A program made the position numbers and the translations under genes. This document shows, piece after piece, positions 51,195 to 60,445 of a stretch of 64,000 nt of DNA (its first letter is position 1; each line of letters opens with the position of its first letter). Below the pieces are notes generated by a model. It saw nothing but the letters and a program-made list of their open reading frames with translations, did no database searches and was not told where the DNA came from. The DNA is from Bradyrhizobium diazoefficiens (GTDB lineage: Bacteria; Pseudomonadota; Alphaproteobacteria; Rhizobiales; Xanthobacteraceae). The DNA lies in NCBI RefSeq assembly GCF_018129965.1, contig NZ_JAFCKW010000009.1, forward strand, positions 156,740-220,739, written 5' to 3'.

Positions 51195-52175
51195 TCATGC
51201 GAAAAGGATCTCCTCGATTGTGATGGTCGATGCTGGAACCTCTTCCGTTGCTTCTGCGCCATCGATCAGCAGCACGGCATGTCGCGAGCCTTGAGACGCG
51301 AGTCGATCGATTAGGAGACAGCCCGTGCGATCTTGGTGACGCACTCTAATCGTCAGCGATGTCGTTATTCGCTCGTTCCGATCGTCCGAAGAGTTGAGGC
51401 GCTTTTCCGCGGCCGCCGTTGCACGGTCTCTCTCCATGGGTCGCAATGCCGATTGGGGTGCGATCCGCCTACGTGCTGGTTGAGCTCTAGGGGCACCTTC
51501 GCCATCAGCAGGGGAGCCGCGGACTTTCGTGCGAATTTCGCGGGCCAGTCGGCGGGCGTGTGCGTCAGTAAAGCTTTCCTGTGCTGCGCATAAGGTCTCG
51601 ACGGCGTTGGGCTGCTCACGCCAAGCCTGGTAGAGCTCATACACAGCACGGATTGATGAGCCGGCAAGCTTCGACCGAAGGAACTCCGGCATATTCTGGA
51701 CCGACGCGTAGCGAGACACCCAGTCCCTGGGCTTCCCGAGCTTGCGCGAGATGTCGGCTTGGTTATCGCCCTGCTCCAAGCGGACCGCGATGAACGCCGC
51801 AATTTCGGGGGCATTGAGGTCATCGCGCTGGATATTCTCGATCATCTGAACATAGCGATCCGCAGAACCAGCGGCATGAACGAAAGCCGGCATGTCACGG
51901 AGCCCGGCGCGCTTAGCAGCACGATACCGCCTCGCACCCATGACGATCACGTACCGGCCTTCCTCGGTCGCTTGCCGCAGCACGATCGGTTGCAGCACTC
52001 CATGCTGAAGGACCGATTGCGCAAGCTCGTCGAGTTTCTGTTCGTCGAAGCTGCGACGGGGCTGGTCCGGATCTTCGTCAATACGGTCGATAGAGATGCA
52101 GGTCGGTTGCCCGATTGTGGCGGCACCATCTTCCGCGGCCGCGATGAGCTGCTTGAAGCTGAGATCAAGCGCCAT
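51195..52175 (-). CDS. parB: ParB/KorB-like partition protein
   Basis: A 326-residue protein starting MALDLSFKQLIAAAEDG. The ParB/Spo0J N-domain has ISIDRIDEDPDQPRRSFDEQKLDELAQSV and VIMGARRYRAAKRAG, followed by a helix-turn-helix region (DISRKLGKPRDWVSRYASVQ), about residues 30-190. A C-terminal domain of about 60 residues probably dimerises. The ParB box motif and HTH resemble KorB of IncP plasmids. It overlaps parA by 11 bp. Confidence 0.88.
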   Translation of the reverse strand: MALDLSFKQLIAAAEDGAATIGQPTCISIDRIDEDPDQPRRSFDEQKLDELAQSVLQHGVLQPIVLRQATEEGRYVIVMGARRYRAAKRAGLRDMPAFVHAAGSADRYVQMIENIQRDDLNAPEIAAFIAVRLEQGDNQADISRKLGKPRDWVSRYASVQNMPEFLRSKLAGSSIRAVYELYQAWREQPNAVETLCAAQESFTDAHARRLAREIRTKVRGSPADGEGAPRAQPARRRIAPQSALRPMERDRATAAAEKRLNSSDDRNERITTSLTIRVRHQDRTGCLLIDRLASQGSRHAVLLIDGAEATEEVPASTITIEEILFA

Positions 52176-52926
52176 GGGCCGACTCGTCCATCTGCGCGAC
52201 GATCTTGGCGAGAACATCGCGGATTTCCCGACCCGCCTCCTGCGCGGAGCGGCGCTTCAGCTTCCAGACCGGCAGGCGTTCCGCAACAGCCTCGGCGTAG
52301 CCGTCCCTTGCAACAATCTGGCCTGGGAACACATATTTGCCAGCCTCGCGCAAGAGTTGCTCAAGATGGCTCCTTTGACGGGGCGATTTCGTGTTGAAGT
52401 TCGAGGGCAGCAGCCCGAGGAACTTCGTATCCTGGCGGCCATAGCGCCTCTGCACGCCGATAACGGTCTGCATCAGACCTTTGACGCCCTTGATCGAATA
52501 GTCCTCCAGATAGATAGGGGCCAGCACATGCGATGCCGCAACCAAACAGCCGACACTGCGAAGTCCAAGTGAAGGCGGCGTATCGATGACGCAGGCATCG
52601 AACTGATCCGACGCGATGGCGAGGTTCTTTTGCAGAGTCGTTATGGCGGCCGCATCGCTTCGATCGAGATCAGTCAGTGAGCTATCGGCCGGCGCAAGCG
52701 TTAGGCTTTCGTCGTCTCTGGGTACGACCCGCATTCCCGGCTTAAACAAATCCGCGGCTAACGTTGAACCTGCGTAGTGCCTCAGCGTATCCGACGCATT
52801 GCTCTGCGCATCAACGTCGATCACGAGAACGCGGAGATTCGTTTCCGCCATGAACCAAGCCAAATGCACAGCGAGGGTCGTCTTGCCGACCCCGCCCTTT
52901 TGATTGTTGATGACGATGGTCTTCAT
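52165..52926 (-). CDS. parA: ParA partition ATPase
   Basis: A 253-residue Walker-type ATPase with the deviant Walker A KGGVGKTT (residues 10-17) and VLVIDVDAQSNAS, then CVIDTPPSLG. Small ParA proteins of this kind move plasmid copies over the nucleoid with ParB. It is the first gene of the operon; a palindrome like that upstream of mobC lies 64 bp before its start. It is distinct from RepA at 58151. Confidence 0.9.
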   Translation of the reverse strand: MKTIVINNQKGGVGKTTLAVHLAWFMAETNLRVLVIDVDAQSNASDTLRHYAGSTLAADLFKPGMRVVPRDDESLTLAPADSSLTDLDRSDAAAITTLQKNLAIASDQFDACVIDTPPSLGLRSVGCLVAASHVLAPIYLEDYSIKGVKGLMQTVIGVQRRYGRQDTKFLGLLPSNFNTKSPRQRSHLEQLLREAGKYVFPGQIVARDGYAEAVAERLPVWKLKRRSAQEAGREIRDVLAKIVAQMDESAHGA

Positions 52927-52989
52927 ATTAAGGTCCGAAATGGGTCTGACGGCGCGAGAGGCATATCCTCGTCCGTCATGACAAGGGGA

Positions 52990-53007
52990 TGTTGGTTTGA
53001 ACCAACA
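52990..53007. promoter_or_regulatory. Palindrome TGTTGGT-N4-ACCAACA upstream of parA
   Basis: Same arms as at 50856 with a TTGA centre. A likely parS site or ParB-dependent operator controlling parAB. Confidence 0.65.
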
Positions 53008-53270
53008 GCGACTGCGAATCCGATCGTGGGAACGATCCCCAAATTCTTCCGGCGAATCCCCTGCCAGAAGAGTCAGGTCAGTACATCGCCATCGGGAGGA
53101 ACAAATTCTGGCAAGCGCGGCTGGGACCGTGCTCGTTGCTGGACCACTGCTGTCGACACGGTCGCGAGAGGATCGTCACGCGAATGCGCGGAGACCGCTT
53201 GCGGGCTCCGGGAGCGCTGCCCGGCGGCGCGAGCAACGACAGTGCATCGTAAGATGCAAGACGAGGGGGC
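53008..53270. other. Intergenic, hairpin at its right end
   Basis: No gene seen. A hairpin with arms GAGGGGGC and GCCCCCTC (53263-53282) overlaps the end of the next gene and has its stop codon in the loop. Confidence 0.4.
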
Positions 53271-53414
53271 TTATGCCCCCTCCTCGGCTGCGAAAGCTTC
53301 GTTGCGTTGGCGGATGAGTTCGGCTAGCTCGCGCTCGAGCGCCTTGCGCTCCGCCGGCGTGAATACGCATTCGCGCAGCTCGGCGCGCAATTCTTCAATG
53401 GTGTCGATGGCCAT
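53271..53414 (-). CDS. Small helical protein
   Basis: A 47-residue frame (MAIDTIEELRAELRECVFTP...) ending in taa at 53271. It is acidic and helical (RKALERELAELIRQRNEAFAAEE) and has one Cys. Small helical proteins like this accompany DUF736 genes on rhizobial plasmids. The function is unknown. Confidence 0.55.
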   Translation of the reverse strand: MAIDTIEELRAELRECVFTPAERKALERELAELIRQRNEAFAAEEGA

Positions 53415-53476
53415 GATCGCATCTCCGGTCGAAGGGAAGCAGGCCCCGCTTCGCGGCGGAGCCCACTGGCTGAGCC

Positions 53477-53788
53477 TCAGTCCCGGTTCGGCCGGGACCA
53501 GATCAGCTGGAGACCTTCCGCACCTTCGACCTCGGTCAGGGTGGCGTAAATCGGAGCGGGGAAGCTCGGATCGTCCAGCTTGACGGAGAGGTAGTCGCGC
53601 TCGGTGTCCTTGGCGGTCTTCTGCCAGGCAGCACCCAGTTCGACGTTGCCCGAGTAGATGCGGAAGTGCGGTCCCTTGTCGGACGGGTTCTCGACGCGGA
53701 TCAGCTTGGCCTTGACGTTGAGGTTGAGCGTCTTGATCGCGCCGGAGAAGCCATTGCCCGTGGAGGTGAAGGTGCCGATGGTTGCCAT
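53477..53788 (-). CDS. DUF736 family protein
   Basis: A 103-residue protein: MATIGTFTSTGNGFSGAIKTL, then NVELGAAWQKTAKDTERDYLSVKLDDPSFPAPIYATL, characteristic of DUF736. The family is common on rhizobial plasmids and integrative elements near partition and transfer genes; its role is unknown. The ATG at 53788 is used; longer frames upstream are not family-like. Confidence 0.92.
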   Translation of the reverse strand: MATIGTFTSTGNGFSGAIKTLNLNVKAKLIRVENPSDKGPHFRIYSGNVELGAAWQKTAKDTERDYLSVKLDDPSFPAPIYATLTEVEGAEGLQLIWSRPNRD

Positions 53789-54502
53789 TGTCTCATTCCC
53801 TTGGTTTTCTCGTGCCGCGCCTATCGCGACCTCGATGGCGGTCGTGAGACCGGAGGCGATCGACCTGCACCCGGAGGGCCGAAATGAAATGGAGGGCGGC
53901 CGGCAGCGACTTTCTTGGACCGCGAGGAATGGTGCGCAGCGCCAGGGGAAGAAAGTCGAGGACGGACGTTGCAGGGACAAGATCGAGAGCCCGCGAAGCG
54001 GGATCGGTCTTCGGTCAGACCAGCCTCTATCGAGGACGCTGATGGGTGCGCCCATCGCGAAAACACATGGAATGAAGACAGGCGGCCCTAGTCGGTTCGG
54101 CCATTCGCATCAAGGCAACGGGCGTTGCAACGAAACGTAGCTCACCTTAAGCAGGCCACCTAAGCGCCGCGTCATCACCCGCAATGGAAACCGTCGCTGT
54201 CAACAACATCGGCGCACCTGTCGAACTCGCCATCGCAAGATCGATAACGAGGCTGGCGACGTACTCGCCAGTTGGATGCAACCCCGCCCTCCGCATCCAT
54301 GCGACCGACACGCCCTGCGAGGCGTGAAACAGATGCTAGCCTCGCTGGACATGCCGGCCTCCGAGTGCGGGGCGATTCCGCCGGCATGCGCGATAGAACG
54401 AAGCTGGGCGTTCGGGTTGCAACTCCACAGCGTTGGAGAGGGTTGTGAGCACATTCGGCGTCTGCAGCAATCCGGCAGCCCGGCTCGATTTTAACTCGAA
54501 CG
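53789..54502. other. Intergenic, no gene seen
   Basis: About 700 bp without a convincing gene. Open frames here have compositions like shadow frames. An RNA gene or a decayed gene is possible. Confidence 0.4.
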
Positions 54503-54685
54503 TTATTTGGCCGGCGCTCGCAGCGGGCTGTCGGCCCACTTCCGGGCGGCAGGATCGCGCAGCGGATCGTCCTCGCAGACCGGGCAGACGTAGCGCGGCC
54601 GGCCGGGCGTGACATCGTCTGGCACGGCCGTCATCGGCTTACCGCACTTCGGGCACAGCTTCCGGCTGAGGTAGAGCAGAGTCAT
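54503..54685 (-). CDS. Small zinc-ribbon protein
   Basis: A 60-residue protein starting MTLLYLSRKLCPKCGKPM. The pairs CPKC and CPVC form a zinc ribbon (residues about 11-37). The rest is basic with Pro. Similar short proteins are common plasmid genes of unknown function. Confidence 0.6.
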   Translation of the reverse strand: MTLLYLSRKLCPKCGKPMTAVPDDVTPGRPRYVCPVCEDDPLRDPAARKWADSPLRAPAK

Positions 54686-54814
54686 GGTTTTTGCCTGCCG
54701 GGACCAGCTTAGTTCCGCTTGCGCCGCGAGCACAAGTAGATCGACGAAAATTGTCCGCATGCACCAGACCGCTTGACGTGGAGCGCGTCTCACACTGAAA
54801 TCCGATTTTCAGTG

Positions 54815-55033
54815 ATGTTGCGGGGTGGCGTCGTGGAAGAATTTTACAGGGGCTTCGCGCAGCGGGCACGCGATCTGGCGGAGAACGCCGATCCGTTCAC
54901 CAAGCGGCGGCTACTCGACCTAGCCCAGCGATACGATCTCAAGAGCAGACCGGGAGCCCCGGGCGGTCGGACCCTCCCGCCGCCGCGCGCGACGCCACCG
55001 ACGGCGCTGTTTTCCGGCTCCGGCGAAGCTTAA
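54815..55033 (+). CDS. Small helical hypothetical protein
   Basis: A 72-residue frame (MLRGGVVEEFYRGFAQRARDLAENADPFTKRRLLDLA...). The helical FYRxxAxRARDLAE...FTKRRLLDLAQRYD pattern is common in small proteins of Bradyrhizobium relatives. The C-terminal part is Pro-rich. Function unknown. Confidence 0.55.
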   Translation: MLRGGVVEEFYRGFAQRARDLAENADPFTKRRLLDLAQRYDLKSRPGAPGGRTLPPPRATPPTALFSGSGEA

Positions 55034-55177
55034 GACTAGTCGGAGCGCGGCCCGGTCGTCGGTTTTCTATGTGTTCATCGACCGGTTCGGGTGTCTGCCG
55101 CCCGCGGTCGCGGTGCTCGCGTTAGTACAAGCTAAGCCCTACTGCACTGAACCGCGCACGCGCGCCGCGAAGGGGGG

Positions 55178-55597
55178 TCATCGCCTGCGCCGCGCGATCT
55201 CGTCAGCAACCATGCCCTCCGCCCGCACCAGCCGCTCATGCATGGTCTCGAACATATCGAGTATCTCTTCATTGGGTTCATTCTTGCCCTGCTCGATCGC
55301 TTCGGCGACGAGTTCATCGAGGGGCGTCTCCTTCAACTGGCCTTTCTCCAGAAGCTCCTCAAACAGACTATCGCTGCTCGGTTGCGGTTGGATGTGACCG
55401 TCGGAGTTGCACCAAACGGTGAATGTCTGTTGTCCCAGAACGGCGTGCTCGACCATCTCCGCATCCAACGGAATCAGCGTCCCCCACGCCTCGCCGGCCT
55501 CGTCCGCGAACCCCGCCACGTACATCCGTTGCTCCGCCGCGCCTTCATCACGAGGCTGGAGGAACGGCGTGAGGACGATTGGAGGGTGTTTTGCCAT
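55178..55597 (-). CDS. Conserved plasmid hypothetical protein
   Basis: The start at 55597 (MAKHPPIVLTPF) gives 139 residues. The middle has YVAGFADEAGEAWGTLIPLDAEM and TVWCNSDGHIQPQP, and the C-terminal half is acidic and helical (EELLEKGQLKETPLDELVAEAIEQGK). I do not recognise a function. It lies between the small genes and repC on the same strand as repABC, 107 bp downstream of repC. Confidence 0.6.
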   Translation of the reverse strand: MAKHPPIVLTPFLQPRDEGAAEQRMYVAGFADEAGEAWGTLIPLDAEMVEHAVLGQQTFTVWCNSDGHIQPQPSSDSLFEELLEKGQLKETPLDELVAEAIEQGKNEPNEEILDMFETMHERLVRAEGMVADEIARRRR

Positions 55598-55704
55598 GGC
55601 GGTCTCTCCGAACGGCTTTGCGTCGACCCAGCGCAGCAGCTGGGTCAGTGCGGATATTTTCGACCGCACGAAAAAGCAAGGTCTGGGAACGGCGCTTCAT
55701 TGCC

Positions 55705-56937
55705 TCACGCCCGCTGCTTGTCTCGCCGGCGAGAATTGATCTGCGCCATAAGGATCGGACCAAGCGAAAATTCCCCGACCTCCGCTTTTCGCGTCAGACC
55801 GCGCAAATAACCGCCGGCGGAATTGATCGCCGTCCCGCGCTGCAGGATACACGCGACGACGATGGCTGCGGGCACCTCGCCCATAACCTTTTGCGCGTCC
55901 TCCCAAGCGCTTGGGCTGATGCCCAGCATCGATCGCACAACGGCCGCGGTCGCGAGGAAATCGCGCCAGTTCGAAATCCCACCTTTCGCATAATCGACGA
56001 TGTCCGGGCATGCACTCAGGACCATTCCCAACGGATACGAACTCTCGGCGACTCGCGATGGTTGAGGTTTAGGTTCAGCTCTCGCCGCCCTGCCTTCTCG
56101 GAGGCTAGGTTCAAGTTCAATTAAGGCTTCGGTATTTGAATTCTGTATGTGGCGCTCAGAATGGGACTCATTGGCGCTCGAATTCTTGGATTTGATGTGT
56201 GCTTCCAGAAGATTGAGGACGTCATCAGCCAGCTGCGACAGCTCGTCGGCGATCGGCTCAAGCTCTTGGCGTGTCGCGGTCCGCGGAATCTGAGCGACCA
56301 TTGCGCGGAACGCAGCATGCACCTCCTGCCAATCGGCAGGCCCCTGCCCCGCCCTTCGCGTTGGGACACCTTCCTCGATGCCAGTTGCAATCATCTTCGC
56401 GATGTCGCGCCGGCACAGCGTGATCCGCTCACGCACGAGCTTGAGCGCGCGGGCTTCTGCTTCGATATCGGTCGCCAGGCTCTCGAACTCTTCCGAGCGC
56501 ACGACGAGCGGTGACAGATCGAAGCCGAAGGCGAGCTCGATTTCGCCGGCACCGTCCTTCCGCGCATAGCGCTTGCCATTTGGACTGTCGCGCCGAACGA
56601 TCAGTCCCGCGTCGACCAGCACAGCGAGGTGACGCCGCAGCGTCGATGCCGGCATGCCGTGCGCCCGCCGACTGAGCTGATGGTTCGACGGGAAGACGAT
56701 CAGATCATCCTCTCCTGTGAGCGCGGTCTCGGGATGGAACGTCAGGAGCGCGTTTAACACCGAGAGCGAACGCTCCGACACGCCAAGGCGCGGCCGTGCC
56801 GTACAGATGGCGTGGAAGATCTTCCACTTATGCACGATCTTTTCGGGAGGGCGTTCTGTTGCGACCATCTGGCTCGCCACATGGGCAAGCGTCAGCGATC
56901 GCCGCCCAAAGGGCGTCGTTGGAGAGTGTGACTGCAT
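55705..56937 (-). CDS. repC: RepC replication initiator
   Basis: A 410-residue replication protein. The N-terminal half has SERSLSVLNALLTFHPETAL, LSRRAHGMPASTLRRHLAVLVDAGLI and KRYARKDGAGEIELAFGFDLSPL, typical of RepC winged-helix domains. The C-terminal part includes GISPSAWEDAQKVMGE and NSAGGYLRGLTRKA. RepC binds the replication origin, which in repABC plasmids lies inside repC, often in an AT-richer stretch; around 56100-56220 is a candidate. It is the last gene of the rep operon; an antisense RNA between repB and repC controls it. Confidence 0.92.
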   Translation of the reverse strand: MQSHSPTTPFGRRSLTLAHVASQMVATERPPEKIVHKWKIFHAICTARPRLGVSERSLSVLNALLTFHPETALTGEDDLIVFPSNHQLSRRAHGMPASTLRRHLAVLVDAGLIVRRDSPNGKRYARKDGAGEIELAFGFDLSPLVVRSEEFESLATDIEAEARALKLVRERITLCRRDIAKMIATGIEEGVPTRRAGQGPADWQEVHAAFRAMVAQIPRTATRQELEPIADELSQLADDVLNLLEAHIKSKNSSANESHSERHIQNSNTEALIELEPSLREGRAARAEPKPQPSRVAESSYPLGMVLSACPDIVDYAKGGISNWRDFLATAAVVRSMLGISPSAWEDAQKVMGEVPAAIVVACILQRGTAINSAGGYLRGLTRKAEVGEFSLGPILMAQINSRRRDKQRA

Positions 56938-57003
56938 GTCTTTGCCTCAGCTGGGCAAAGAAAACCTGCTCGCCGAAACGACGATAAAATCGCGTAGAAA
57001 CTC

Positions 57004-57090
57004 TTGACTGCGATTCGCGAAAGTGATTCTCTGTCAGTCGCCAAACTTGAAGAGAAGGGCTTCCGGAACTCCGTTTCGGGGGCCTTTTTC
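57004..57090 (+). ncRNA. incA: Antisense ctRNA (incA) between repB and repC
   Basis: A promoter-like TTGACT at 57004-57009 with a 17-bp spacer to TTCTCT at 57027-57032 is followed at 57058-57089 by a hairpin and a run of T. Its orientation opposite to repC and its place in the repB-repC gap are the hallmark of the repABC counter-transcribed RNA that limits RepC synthesis. The transcript would be about 55 nt. Confidence 0.65.
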
Positions 57091-57134
57091 TTTTGCCTTG
57101 TCTGCTCCTGGTTCGTGTTTACGGGACGAGACCA

Positions 57135-58154
57135 TCAGGCCTCGGTATTTTCCTGGCCGCCACTCGTTTTGGAAAACGCGTCGAACAGGGCCGGGATTTG
57201 GTCGACAAGAAATGCCGCAAATGTCGCCGAGACATTCTTGTCGAGGGTAAGCTTCAGTTCGCGCTCGGCGTGACGCACCTGCGCAATCTTGTCGCCGGAT
57301 GCGGAAAAGACCGGCTTCTCTTCCGACGGCTTCGACGTCCCCGCGGAAGATGGACGGCTGGCTGCTGAGAATGCTGCGAGAAATCGTGCGTCAGTTTCCC
57401 GCTCCGCAAATTTCGCTTCAGCGATCGCCGCTCTGACTCGTTTGAGCGCCCCGGCATCCTTGATCAATTCAGCAAATGACTGCCAGCGGCCGCGACCAAC
57501 TTTCGGAGCCTTTCCGATGGCTTGAACAACTTCGGCCGGAACCGATCGAGCAACAGCGAGGAGTTTCGAGGCCTCCGCCCGATCGACCGACAAGGCATCT
57601 TGTACGATTGACCGACTGTGCCCGGCATCTTCGATATGCATCGCGAAGGTGGCGCGCTCAATGAAACTCAAATCTTCGCGTGGCGCGTTCTCGAGCCCTT
57701 GCGCCACGACAAGCGCTTCATCTGACAGCGCTCGCAGGATCGCTTTGACCGAAATGCCTAATTCGCGCGTGGCGCGGACGCGGCGATGACCATATGCACT
57801 CTGGTAGCGCCCTATTGCGTCAGGATGCTCCCGAACGAGAATGGGCACCTCTTGACCACGCTGTGCGATCGACTGCTTAAGTGCCTCGAACGAGCTATCA
57901 TCCTGGTCGCGAAACCGGTCGGCTAGCGGCGACGGATCGATAAGTGAGGGGTCGATTTCAAGGATCATCGCCCCGGAGGCAATCCTTTCACGCAGCTCCT
58001 CGTTTTCTTTCTCGACTCCGGAAAAGGTGTCCTTCAACGAGCGGACTGAGCCGGACGAGACCCGCGGCAACGCACCGGGCATGTTGTCAGCTGACAACGC
58101 AGGTGACTGGGGGGCCGTGAAAAGGCTCTTGATGGTGTCAGTACGTTTGCTCAT
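57135..58154 (-). CDS. repB: RepB (ParB-like) partition protein
   Basis: A 339-residue protein starting MSKRTDTIKSLFTAPQ, as many RepB proteins do. The ParB N-domain (LIDPSPLADRFRDQ, RYQSAYGHRRVRATRELG) and a helix-turn-helix segment (GHSRSIVQDALSVDRAEASKLLAVA) are visible. RepB binds parS sites, palindromes of the type found five times in and around this locus. A parS-like site lies inside its own 5' region at 58083. The start overlaps the repA stop (ATGA). Confidence 0.92.
   Translation of the reverse strand: MSKRTDTIKSLFTAPQSPALSADNMPGALPRVSSGSVRSLKDTFSGVEKENEELRERIASGAMILEIDPSLIDPSPLADRFRDQDDSSFEALKQSIAQRGQEVPILVREHPDAIGRYQSAYGHRRVRATRELGISVKAILRALSDEALVVAQGLENAPREDLSFIERATFAMHIEDAGHSRSIVQDALSVDRAEASKLLAVARSVPAEVVQAIGKAPKVGRGRWQSFAELIKDAGALKRVRAAIAEAKFAERETDARFLAAFSAASRPSSAGTSKPSEEKPVFSASGDKIAQVRHAERELKLTLDKNVSATFAAFLVDQIPALFDAFSKTSGGQENTEA
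58083..58098. promoter_or_regulatory. parS-like palindrome inside repB
   Basis: GTTGTCAGCTGACAAC matches the repABC parS consensus GTT-N4-GC-N4-AAC exactly and lies in the 5' part of repB. Confidence 0.75.
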
Positions 58155-59365
58155 CGACCCCACACCTTCTTAAGAAGTTGCGCGATTTCGGCATTGACCG
58201 CGTCGACCGATTCCAATGCCCGGTCGTAGGCGCCCCGCCCTACGGCGCCGCGCTCCAGCTCATAAAGTGATTGCTTGGTGAGACCAGCATTGGCGATCGC
58301 GGTCGATTTCCACACGGTGGCCTGGAGCACATCCGATCCAAAAAGGGTCCGGAGGAGAGCCACGATTTGGGCTTCGGGCACGTCATTGGGATCGTGACGC
58401 GTGATGACGTACCGGATGAAATCATGATCGAGTCGTCCGCCAGCTTCCTCGATGACGGACATGAGGTCCGATGTCATGAGGAGAAATTGGCTCATGGATG
58501 CGACATCCACCATCTGAGGATGGATGGTCACGAGCATCGCGGTCGCCGCGTTCAGCGCGCCCATGGTCAAGTAACCAAGTTGGGGTGGGCAGTCGATGAC
58601 GACGACGTCGTAGTCGTCGGCGACCTGGTCGATAGCGCTGGCGACACGACGAAAGAATAAGTCGTGTCCGCGTTCACGCCGCTCGACCATTGCTCGAGGT
58701 GTTGTGTGCTCGAACTCCATAAGCTCGAGATTGCCTGGAACGAGACCTATCCCGTCAAAATAGGTCGGCCGAACGACCTCGCGCATTGGCCGCCGGTGTT
58801 CGTCATATCGTATGGCGCCGTAGAGGGTTTCGTTCGCGGCGATGTCGAACTCGGGTTGGTACCCGAACATTGCTGACAGAGAAGCTTGCGGATCGAGATC
58901 GATCGCGAGGACCCGAAAGCCGGCAAGGGCGAGGTATTGCGAAAGATACAACGCCGTCGTCGTCTTGGCGGAGCCGCCTTTGAAGTTCGCGACGGTGATA
59001 ATTTGTAGCTTGTCGCCTGGGCGGCGGCGCGGGAGAAATTCCAATGCTTCGCGCGGCCGCGCGGTGGCTAGATACCCACGCAACTCATGAACCTGACCCA
59101 GAGTGTAAGACCGTCGCCCCCCGATTCCTGTCGCTGGGGTCGGTCCAAGTCCGTCGAGAGAAAGCTGCCGAAGATACCCATCGGACACGCCCGCAATTCG
59201 CGCAACCTCCCCTGAGGTGAACGACCGGAGCGACTTGCTCGCTGAAGGCGGGAAAAGCGTCGTCGCCAGCGAGCGTAGCTGGCCGGAAAGAATGCCGGCA
59301 TGCCGAGAGATCCGCGCAGACGCGGTCTCGCCCGTCGTAACCAAATCTTCCGCTAAGGTCGTCAT
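58151..59365 (-). CDS. repA: RepA (ParA-like) partition ATPase
   Basis: A 404-residue protein starting MTTLAEDLVTT. An N-terminal helix-turn-helix region (FTSGEVARIAGVSDGYLRQLSLDGLG) precedes the ATPase with deviant Walker A NFKGGSAKTTTA (about residue 130) and VLAIDLDPQASLSAMFG. RepA drives partition and represses the repABC operon. It is the first gene of the operon; the region upstream contains four more parS-like palindromes. Confidence 0.93.
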   Translation of the reverse strand: MTTLAEDLVTTGETASARISRHAGILSGQLRSLATTLFPPSASKSLRSFTSGEVARIAGVSDGYLRQLSLDGLGPTPATGIGGRRSYTLGQVHELRGYLATARPREALEFLPRRRPGDKLQIITVANFKGGSAKTTTALYLSQYLALAGFRVLAIDLDPQASLSAMFGYQPEFDIAANETLYGAIRYDEHRRPMREVVRPTYFDGIGLVPGNLELMEFEHTTPRAMVERRERGHDLFFRRVASAIDQVADDYDVVVIDCPPQLGYLTMGALNAATAMLVTIHPQMVDVASMSQFLLMTSDLMSVIEEAGGRLDHDFIRYVITRHDPNDVPEAQIVALLRTLFGSDVLQATVWKSTAIANAGLTKQSLYELERGAVGRGAYDRALESVDAVNAEIAQLLKKVWGR

Positions 59366-59526
59366 TTGCCTTCTCAAGACGGTTTCTGCGCGTCAGACGC
59401 CTAAACTCCGTCTTGAGAGATGGCCACGATTCTATGATTTGAGCAAGAAATAAAGGGTTAACGAGTTCTTAACGCCCGATGGCGTGCCCAACAGCGAACG
59501 GACCGCTTATTGGGCGTCGCCTTGCT

Positions 59527-59542
59527 GTTGTCAGCTGACAAC
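59527..59542. promoter_or_regulatory. parS-like palindrome
   Basis: GTTGTCAGCTGACAAC, exact match to the parS pattern, about 160 bp upstream of repA. Confidence 0.75.
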
Positions 59543-60255
59543 AATTGCCCCAGCTGCGGAGCAAGCCTCTAGTATAGCGTGATTTGGCTGGGCTCCGCGG
59601 ACCATCCCCAAGCGTCATTCTGTAGTCACGCCACTGCTGCTCCGATCAGCTGCTACCCTGCGCACGCGCCGGGCTTTCTTCCGTGCGCAGTGGTCTCTCA
59701 CTTCTAGTGTCGACTTAGCGTGCACCGCGCTCGACGGCCGTTGATCTCTCCCCGCGCGAGAGTCTCTATTTCCCGCTTCCCAGCCAGTCGTCGCCCCGGA
59801 GAATTGCTTCCTCGGAATGCAAGGTGGGTCCGCTCAAGCTACTCAACCCCGACGCCCGGACCGGCGGTCCCACGAAGGGCGCCCTGCCCCGCCGCGTCGA
59901 AACACCCGAGCAGGATAGGAGCGGCACGACGTTGTGGGATGTTGGATCGCCAGATCCGGACGCAGTTAAGCTGTCACGGCGTTGACCGATGGCTACCGCA
60001 GCACTGCACTGGGCGCCGCTCGCCCGAAGCAGAAGCGAGCGGCACACTGTAACAGGTCTCCAGCCGCTCGGACGATCAGGTGTCGAATCTGCGATTGCTC
60101 TTGCGCAACCTGATCACAGCGAGGGGCCCGGACCTCCAAGCCGCAACGCCGCCCCCGCCCGGCCCTGCCTGCGGCGAAGGAAGGCAACGTGGCCCCGGGG
60201 CCTCACCCGGACCGGCACGCCTGCTGCAGATCGGCTTGCGCCTCGCCCGATCCAT

Positions 60256-60295
60256 TTTAGCGCTTAGCGTTAAGATTTAGCGCTTAGCGTTAAGA
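60256..60295. repeat. Perfect 20-bp tandem repeat, two units
   Basis: The 20-bp unit TTTAGCGCTTAGCGTTAAGA occurs twice back to back and itself contains TTAGCG twice. It is iteron-like, but only two copies exist. Confidence 0.7.
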
Positions 60296-60429
60296 TGCCC
60301 CAAGGCAATGCCCAGCCCAATCCAAGCTTGGGAGACGCCAAGTTCCACGTGAGTGCGCCACTTTAGGATTCCAGGCCAAGCATGAGGCTTCGATCGCAGA
60401 GCATCGTCCATACGGAAGGCGCTACAGAT

Positions 60430-60445
60430 GGTGTCAGCTGACAAC
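60430..60445. promoter_or_regulatory. parS-like palindrome, one mismatch
   Basis: GGTGTCAGCTGACAAC differs from the other copies by one base in the left arm. Confidence 0.6.

Noticed and set aside
59720..60267. Several overlapping short open frames
   Set aside because: Arg-, Pro- and Ala-rich on both strands, no ribosome binding sites, no family signal.
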